This document shows, piece by piece, positions 58,087 to 64,000 of a stretch of DNA of 64,000 bases (position 1 is its first letter; every line of letters starts with the position of its first letter). A program made the position numbers and the translations under genes. Below the pieces are notes generated by a model. The model saw only the letters and a list, made by a program, of their open reading frames with translations. It was not told the DNA's origin and did no database searches. This DNA comes from Paulinella micropora (Eukaryota > Cercozoa > Imbricatea > Euglyphida > Paulinellidae): assembly GCA_019918135.1 (NCBI GenBank), contig WBZZ01006975.1, positions 35,001 through 99,000 of the forward strand, read 5' to 3'.

Positions 58087-58354
58087 GTGCTTCTCTGTCA
58101 ATGGCTGATGCATTTCTGCACATGCGCCTCCATCGTCTCACCCGTGAGGGGAGTACGAAGAATTGACGATAAGCTCTAATGACACCCCCGCAAGGGCAGT
58201 TCCAACACTTCCAGACGGGCCGGTATGTTCAATGAAAATACTGGTCCAGAAATAGACCGGTATGTTCAATGAAAATACTGGTGGCACCGACGGGAATCGA
58301 ACTGGCGACAGGGCCCAGATGGTAGAACTTGACCACTGGGCTATCACGGTGTCC
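57993..58354 (-). mobile_element. tRNA-derived SINE with (TTA)n tail
   Basis: On the minus strand a tRNA-like head occupies 58,354-58,281, with a Pol III A-box-like TGATAGCCCAGTGG and B-box-like AGTTCGATTCC, ending GGTGCCACCA. A body of about 195 bases follows, containing a 37-bp near-duplication (GTATGTTCAATGAAAATACTG at 58,222-58,281), then a (TTA)n tail at 58,086-57,993. This head-body-tail order is that of a SINE. The cloverleaf is imperfect, so it is not called a functional tRNA. Confidence 0.75.
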
Positions 58355-58436
<82 letters not shown>

Positions 58437-58457
58437 GAAGAAGAAGAAGAAGAAGAA
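58355..58457. repeat. (TAA)n followed by (GAA)n microsatellite
   Basis: About 80 bases of ATA/TAA triplets, then eight GAA/AGA triplets. Possibly the tail of an older repeat into which the SINE inserted. Confidence 0.95.
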
Positions 58458-58865
58458 GGAGATCAAAGGAGGAATCGTACTACAACACCACGTTGCTTGT
58501 ATTTTTTTATTAATAGTACGTTTGTTCTTGACATACTGCCGAGAAGGAAAAAAAAAAAAGAGATTGAGGGGAAGGAGTTCAAAAATCTACAAGAATGGCT
58601 GGAGAATCCGCTTTGACGTGCCGTATGAGGATATATTTATCGTCTTTTAGCGTCTATCCGTGGGTCGATGCGCTGTGTGGCATGACTCCATAGCGCATAC
58701 TATTTGCAGAAAGAAATCAGAAGGTGTATGACGAAAATGCTATTTCCGTCATATTCAGAATTGGACACTGACCATTGTGTATTAATTACAGTCGTGCGGA
58801 CTTTATTTCAGTTTCATTATTACCTTTGACTTTGTCACGGTTCTGCTATCTACGTGCGGTGTAAT

Positions 58866-59115
58866 GCCCCCAACGATAGCTCGTAAAAAGTCGGTAATAC
58901 AACCAAACACAGTCCTCAAAAGATAAGAATGATGTCTTGTTATATTAGCTCAGTGAAGCCAAAAAGGAAAACTGTAACAGACCAGGAATAAAATGGCATC
59001 AGGTCCAACCCGGACAAATAATACTCAAAAACAAGCTGGTGCACCTGTCACCAGGAAAAGGTACTTTTTACCGGCTATCCGGGGGGTGATGCCTACAGTA
59101 CCCCCTCCCGATTAT
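58866..59115 (+). repeat. Interspersed repeat copy 1 (tRNA-like, about 250 bp)
   Basis: Direct counterpart of 59,500-59,735. Shared blocks in order: CCCCAACGATAGCTC, AAGTCGGTAATA, AACCAAACACAGTCCTCAAAA, GTTATATTAGCTCAGTGA, GACCAGGA, TTTTTACCGG and GGGGGTGATG…ACAGTACCCCCTCCC. TAGCTC-type A-box sequence suggests Pol III origin. Confidence 0.8.
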
Positions 59116-59499
59116 ATTGACAGTTACGTCCGTTACAATTATTGACTAGAACTATACGGATAAATTACTTACCAGTCACAAAGTAATTACTAAAAGTAAA
59201 ACGTAATTGTCCTACCAACAAAAGTTGCTTCTCAACTATGTTGAGGTACGGTGACCTGGTACCCTGCCACTGTGACCATGTAGTTACATCTTTCATCCTT
59301 TTGGGGTAAGAGACTCCAGAGGCTGATAGATGGTTTGTTGGTCCGAGCCTCCGAGGCTTCAAGTTGGAACTAAATCACAGGCTTGACTAATTCAAGCCCC
59401 CCGACTAATGTTTTTGTAGAGCAAGGAAACAGGCGACCCTATCAGTCATTAGACATTAATTAGACTCCATTTCAAGAGTCTCGGACTCCTCAGTGTACT

Positions 59500-59735
59500 A
59501 TCCCCAACGATAGCTCAATGGAAGAGTAAGTCGGTAATATAACCAAACACAGTCCTCAAAAAAGAGAATGATGGCTCGTTATATTAGCTCAGTGATGCAA
59601 AGACAAAAAGCAGCCAAAAGACCAGGATCAAATTGGCATTTCAGACGTGTCCGGCCAGACGAAATCTATAAATAAGTTTTTTACCGGATAATTCGGGGGG
59701 TGATGTCCACAGTACCCCCTCCCAGTTTTTTATGG
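59500..59735 (+). repeat. Interspersed repeat copy 2
   Basis: Second copy of the family described for 58,866-59,115, in the same orientation about 640 bases downstream. Contains the fuller box ATAGCTCAATGGAAGAG. Confidence 0.8.
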
Positions 59736-60386
59736 CGGAACTTCGTTTCCGACATAATACGCTTTGAACTGATTTCTTTTCTGACTAAGATTCGTTTAGA
59801 GTTATGTATGAAGATACATCAACCCGCGAATTAGCCTTATAAAACAACAATGATACTTGCCCCGGTACCAATCGTATATATACTCTAGCACATTCAGTAT
59901 CTATATTAAAATCTTCCTCTTTCTTCTGTCGATAAGATATTTGTGCAGTATGTCCAAGTATAATGTTTTATGGTTGAGTAATAATGTAATGTCGCCATTT
60001 CCATATATATGTAATAAAACAAGTGATTCGGCCAAATGTGGGGTATCAATTTTTCCGAAATTGTCCTACAGGTGATTTTGCGCTTTTTGATTCAGACATT
60101 GAAAATGTGTTTTATTTAGCAAAAATAATCTTGAATAAGCTGAATAACGTATTAAAAATGATTTGCCAGTTATATTAAAGCTAAATTGTGTCAATACATT
60201 GACTGATCCAGACACCTGCTGTGAGGGGGGGGGGGCCGGGGGGGTGGGGGGGGGGGGCGGGGGGGGGGGGGGGGGAGGCACCGGGAGGAGTAAAAAAAGA
60301 GAATACATTTTAATCACACAATACATTCTTTTTATTTTTCAAATAAATCTAATTTTTAGTATTTTTGAGAAACTTCAACGCTCAAC
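59736..60386. other. AT-rich intergenic host DNA with G tract
   Basis: AT-rich sequence without a gene. An interrupted G tract lies at 60,222-60,275. Downstream end of the host gene on the minus strand begins at 60,387. Confidence 0.5.
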
Positions 60387-61773
60387 TTACTGATTTTTGA
60401 GTGCCATAGCCGCAAGTGCAAAATCATAATAATTATAGCCGGGTGAGCTGTTGGGTGGGAATGGATAGATACCGCGAGTGGCTGTGTTTTGCATAGCCTG
60501 CTGTGCAGCTCTCTTCTCTTTCTTCTTCTTCTTCTTCTTCTTCTTCTTTTTCTTCTTCTCTTTCTTCGTCTGTTCTTCTTCCTCTGACTCACTACTACTA
60601 GAGCTATCACTAGTACTAGTGCTATCGTCACTGTCTGAGTCACTGGAGCTGTCTTTCTTCTTCTTTTTCTTTTTCTTTTTCTTTTTCTTCTTTTCTTTGC
60701 CTTTTTCTTCCTCAGAGCCTTGCGTCTCCTTATCCTTCTCTGTTTCTCCATTGTTCTTTCCTTTACCTTCCTTCCCTGCTTCTTTCTTTTCATACTGTTT
60801 CAAAAGCTTCTCCATGTTCTCATTCATTTTGCTACTATGTTCTTTCATTGCCTCCTTCAAAATCGCTTGCAAAGAGGCTTCGGAGACACCACTAGTACTA
60901 CACTACATATGTATCATTAATTAGACAACAACATAACAGCTGCAGAGTGAGAACAGACCTGGTTGGCTTGCTCAAGTTTCTCCTCGGCTTCCGATTCCTC
61001 GTCCGGAGGCGTGGAGGGCTGCTCCTTCTTGCCCTTTTTCACCTTCTTCTGCTTCACCTTCTGCTTTGCCTTCAAATTTTTTTTCTTTTTTGTATTCTCC
61101 TCGACTATAACCTCATCTTCACTAGTTTCACCCTCCTCATCCTCTGGTTCAGGCGCAGTGTCACTGCTACCTAGTATCAAACAATAAAATTCATAAGAGA
61201 ACTGTGTTACATAGAACAGTGTTGACGCAAAGAACCTGGTGTAAATTTCCTTGGCCTTTTGGTCCGGCGATCAGAAGAGCGCAAAGGTTTGTAGCCTTGC
61301 TCTACTGCTGCTCTGTTCCTCTATCACACCATAAAAATGAAGAGCTAAAAAAGCAGCAATGAATAAAGCTAAAGCCCTTTGCGCAATAATTGCATACCTT
61401 AGCCTTGCCTGCCAACTCCTTAACTAGCAAAGCCTTCCATCTGTATCTTCGAAGAATGGGGGGGGGGGATTCGTAGGATCCCCAACATATGGAAGGAAAA
61501 AGATCAACACGTCTTCAATATAGTTCCGCTTGTGAGGGGGGTGACACAAGCTATTAGCAAGATTCAACAATTTTGGGCACATGAGTTGAAGAAACTCAGT
61601 GTCGGTCTTGCCGTCCAAATCAGCATCCATTCCCCACAACACTGCGATCCACTTCTTCGTTCCGACACCTGCAATAACAACCAATCATGGGTGAAAATGA
61701 CAAAACATTCGTACCATTTTCATTAGCTTCGGGTTTTCTTTTCTTCCAGCCCACTGGAAACTCAAGGATCATC
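60387..61773 (-). CDS. Multi-exon host gene, 3' part (five exons)
   Basis: Five minus-strand exons with GT..AG introns and compatible phases: 61773-61715 (MILEFPVGWKKRKPEANEN), 61668-61398 (KKWIAVLWGMDADLDGK…), 61320-61236 (basic, RRTKRPRKF), 61170-60959 (acidic/Lys-rich) and 60892-60387, ending in a stop at 60387-60389. Introns are about 46, 77, 65 and 66 nt. The last exons are poly-Lys/Glu/Ser and disordered; a nuclear, charge-rich protein is likely. A G run at about 61,459-61,467 inside the second exon disturbs the frame and may be a length error. No known domain. An upstream exon is at 62,865-63,061. Confidence 0.65.
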
Positions 61774-62109
61774 CTATAGCAAATTATTGTTGTTTTTTTA
61801 AGAAAAAAAAATCAATCAAAACCCAGGCGCAGGCCACACATCGTTTTCGCGAGTCTCAATCTGCCTTTGGGGGGCCAATATCAAGCCTGCTCTTGTGGTC
61901 AGCCTGACGTCGGTGATGTATACCCCCTCGCGCACCTTTAATTACCCAAACACCATGTTTCTGACCCAGTGGTGACCGGGACAACAATATTAATGTAATT
62001 AATGTACCTTAGCATCGTCTGTTGTCCATGTCATGAACAACCTTAGCAATAAGCACGAACAAACAAATGCTTGGGGGGGGGGGGGGGGCACTGTGGAAGG
62101 CTCAGTCCG

Positions 62110-62800
62110 ACATCAAATATTAAGAAAAGAAAGAAAAGAAAGAAGATAACGAAAAAGAAAGAAAAGAAAGAAAAAAGAAAGGAAAGAAAGGAAAAAAAAG
62201 AAAAAAAAAGAAGAAAAAAAGAAAAGAAACAAAATTTTAAGAAAAGTTAAATAAAGAAAAGAAAAGAAAAGAAAAAAAAGAAAAGAAAGAAAAGAAACAA
62301 AAAGAAAAAAGAAAGAAGAAAAAAGAAGAAAAAAGAGAAGAAAAAAGAGAAGAAAAAAAAAGAAAAAAGAGAAGAAAAAGAGAAGAAAAAGAAAGGAAAG
62401 AAAAGGAAAGAAAAGAAAAGAAAGAAAAGAAACAATTTGAAGATAGAAAAGAAAGAAAACGAAATAAAGAAAATAAAGAAAAGAAAGGAAAAAAAGAAAA
62501 GAAAGAAAAGAAAGAAAAGAAAGAAAGAAAAGAAAGAAAAGAAAGAAAAAAGAAAGAAAAGAAAGAAAAGGAAAAAAGAAAAAAGAAAAAGAAAAAGAAA
62601 AAAAAAGAAATTAAAAGAAAAGAAAGAAAAGAAAGAAAAGAAAGAAACAACAGACAAGAAAAGAAAGAAAGAAAAGAAAGAAAGAAAGAAAAGAAAGAAA
62701 AGAAAGAAAAGAAAGAAAAGAAAGAAAAGAAAGAAAAGAAAGAAAAGAAAGAAAAGAAAAGAAAGAAAAGAAAGAAAAGAAAGAAATGAAAACAAAAGAA
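62110..62800. repeat. (GAAAAGAAA)n polypurine tract
   Basis: Nearly 700 bases of G/A only, mostly AGAAAAGAAAG units, inside the proposed host intron. Long ORFs on either strand here are Lys/Glu or Phe/Ser shadows and are discarded. Confidence 0.95.
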
Positions 62801-62864
62801 AGAAATTTCTACAATTACATATTAATTTATTATAATTTAACATAAAAAAGAAAGAAGAACGAAC

Positions 62865-63061
62865 CCGTCTTGGAACTTGCGGCCTTTGGAGTCCGTGTGT
62901 GCTTTCTGGTCCTCCTCGTTCTCGAATATGTATTCAAACCAACCCGGGATTTCGTAAATACGAAATTTTCCTTCTGGGACTTCTGGGACTCCTGTTTTGT
63001 TTACTCTCTCATTGCCCTTGTCCTTGTCCTTGTCCTTCTCCTTGTCCTTGTCCTTCTCCTC
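62865..63061 (-). CDS. Upstream exon of the same host gene
   Basis: Acceptor-like CGCAG at about 63,062-63,066, then a Lys/Asp/Glu stretch and a compact segment GKFRIYEIPGWFEYIFENEE…KGRKFQDG ending at a donor (GTTCGT) next to 62,865. The codon phase at the 3' end matches exon 61773-61715 exactly, so the ~1.1 kb between them, containing the GAAAAG tract, is an intron. Domain unknown, but the aromatic EIPGWFEYIF core looks conserved. Confidence 0.6.
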
Positions 63062-63983
63062 CTGCGAATCTCGCTTGCAGACCCGACACTTGGGCGTCGA
63101 GCCGCAAACGCTGCCGAGCCAGCTCTTCGACCGTCTGGCCCTGGCCGGCGGACCATTGGCTCAGCTCTTTCTGCTTTCCTTTCTCCTCCTCCTCCTTGTC
63201 CTTGTCCTTGTCCTTCGTCACCTCCTCGTTCTCCTCCTCGTCCTCCTCCTCGTCCTTCTCCTCCTCGTTCTCCTCGTCATCCTCCTCTTCCTTCCCCTTC
63301 TCCTTCTTCTTTCCCTTCTTCTTCTTCTTCTCCTTCTTCTTCTTCTTCGTCGTCGTCGTCTTCTTCGCCTCCTCCTTCTCCTTGTCCTTGTCCTTCGTCA
63401 CCTTTTCCTCCTCCTCGTCCTCCTCGTCCTCCTCCTCCTCGTCCTCCTCGTCATCCTCCTCATCCTTCTTCTTCCCCTTCTCCTTCTTTCCCTTCTTATT
63501 CTTATTCTTCTTCTTCTCCTCCTTGTCCTTCTCCTTGTCCTTCTCCTTGTCCTTCTCCTTGTCCTTCTCCTTGTCCTTCTCCTTGTCCTTCTCCTTGTCC
63601 TTCTCCTTGTCCTTCTCCTTGTCCTTCTCCGTGTCCTTGTCATTATTCTTCTCCTTGTCCTTCTCCTTGTCCTTCTCCTTGTCCTTGTCATTCTTCTCCT
63701 TGTCCTTCTCCTTCTTCTTTCCCTTCTTCTTTCCCTTCTTCTTTACTGGCTTCTCCTTCTCCTTCTTCTTTCCCGTCTTCTTTTCTGGCTCCTTCTCCTT
63801 CTTCTCCTTCTCCTTCTCCTTCTCCTTTCGCTTCTTCTTCTTTCCTGGCTCCTTCTCCTTCTCATTCTCCTTCCCTTCTCCTGTCTTTTCTTCTTCTTCT
63901 TCCTTCTTTTGTTTCTTCTTTTTATTCCCGCTACTATTATTTTCGTTTGTGTAGAAGTCTGTCTTCTTGCGATCTCTTTTCAA
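63009..63983 (-). CDS. Lys/Glu/Asp-repeat host coding region, possibly further exon(s)
   Basis: 324 codons of Lys/Glu/Asp-rich repeats (KDKEKDKEK, 12-bp units at about 63,520-63,710) with one ordinary patch, QTVEELARQRLRLDAQVSGLQ (about 63,070-63,140). It may represent upstream exon(s) of the host gene or a simple repeat that happens to be open; the true reading frame relative to exon 62,865-63,061 is uncertain. The end at the window edge is arbitrary. Confidence 0.35.
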   Translation of the reverse strand: MKRDRKKTDFYTNENNSSGNKKKKQKKEEEEEKTGEGKENEKEKEPGKKKKRKEKEKEKEKKEKEPEKKTGKKKEKEKPVKKKGKKKGKKKEKDKEKNDKDKEKDKEKDKEKNNDKDTEKDKEKDKEKDKEKDKEKDKEKDKEKDKEKDKEKDKEEKKKNKNKKGKKEKGKKKDEEDDEEDEEEEDEEDEEEEKVTKDKDKEKEEAKKTTTTKKKKKEKKKKKGKKKEKGKEEEDDEENEEEKDEEEDEEENEEVTKDKDKDKEEEEKGKQKELSQWSAGQGQTVEELARQRLRLDAQVSGLQARFAGGEGQGQGEGQGQGQGQ

Positions 63984-64000
63984 ACGTACTACCTCGCCTT

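Noticed and set aside
58281..58354. Functional tRNA gene
   Set aside because: Acceptor and T-stem pairing are imperfect and the sequence is joined to a SINE body and tail.
62110..62843. Long Lys/Glu or Phe/Ser ORFs in the GAAAAG tract
   Set aside because: Pure repeat translation within an intron; not coding.

Overview
The window is eukaryotic nuclear DNA carrying one very large, very GC-rich mobile or virus-like element. The flanks (about 1-1,560 and 52,735-64,000) have moderate GC, spliceosomal introns of roughly 45-90 nt with GT..AG ends, microsatellites, tRNA-derived SINE-like repeats and a decayed Ty3/Gypsy retrotransposon. The host species cannot be named from the sequence.

The central observation is that 1,565-52,725 (51,161 bp) is an insertion inside the Gypsy polyprotein ORF. 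The 9-bp string CTTATGAGC lies at both edges (1,556-1,564 and 52,726-52,734). Removing the insert with one copy of the 9-mer puts the Gypsy protease half (frame of 976-1,564) and the polymerase half (frame of 52,735 onward) back into one uninterrupted reading frame. This fits a complete insertion with a target-site duplication, with no loss at either edge.

The insert holds about 20 genes on both strands, often as divergent pairs whose shared upstream region contains a 14-23 nt run of G or C. Recognisable products are a roughly 1,080-aa SF1 (RecD/Pif1/UL5-like) helicase, a USP-like deubiquitinase, a CoiA-like nuclease with a coiled-coil tail, a KilA-N/BRO-like protein, a second KilA-like protein followed by an HNH nuclease, a secreted SGNH hydrolase, a mucin-like membrane glycoprotein and a bestrophin-like channel. 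Two genes have short Cys/His (zinc-type) motifs. A large coiled-coil gene is present twice, once long (27,809-32,344) and once truncated and broken (8,640-11,637). The rest are unrecognised. I see no capsid protein, DNA polymerase, terminase, transposase or integrase in the insert, so what moves or packages it is open.

Layout: 1-1,564 CT repeat and Gypsy gag/protease remnant; 1,565-14,700 left part of the insert with scaffold-like, SGNH and decayed paralog genes; 14,737-20,212 helicase and KilA-like gene; 20,213-21,498 large non-coding locus with inverted repeats, a G-rich hairpin array and polypurine/polypyrimidine arms, a candidate replication or packaging locus; 21,499-27,502 glycoprotein, CoiA-like nuclease and a large unknown; 27,809-47,506 coiled-coil paralog and unknowns, ending in the deubiquitinase; 47,523-51,509 KilA/HNH, bestrophin-like and Cys-motif genes; 51,510-52,725 right terminal non-coding region that repeats the modules of the 20-21 kb locus; 52,735-57,443 rest of the Gypsy pol; 57,444-64,000 SINEs, microsatellites and a multi-exon host gene.

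Many insert genes are split by one- or two-base frame changes, mostly at or near homopolymers. This may be real decay or homopolymer error in the assembly; the sequence alone cannot decide.
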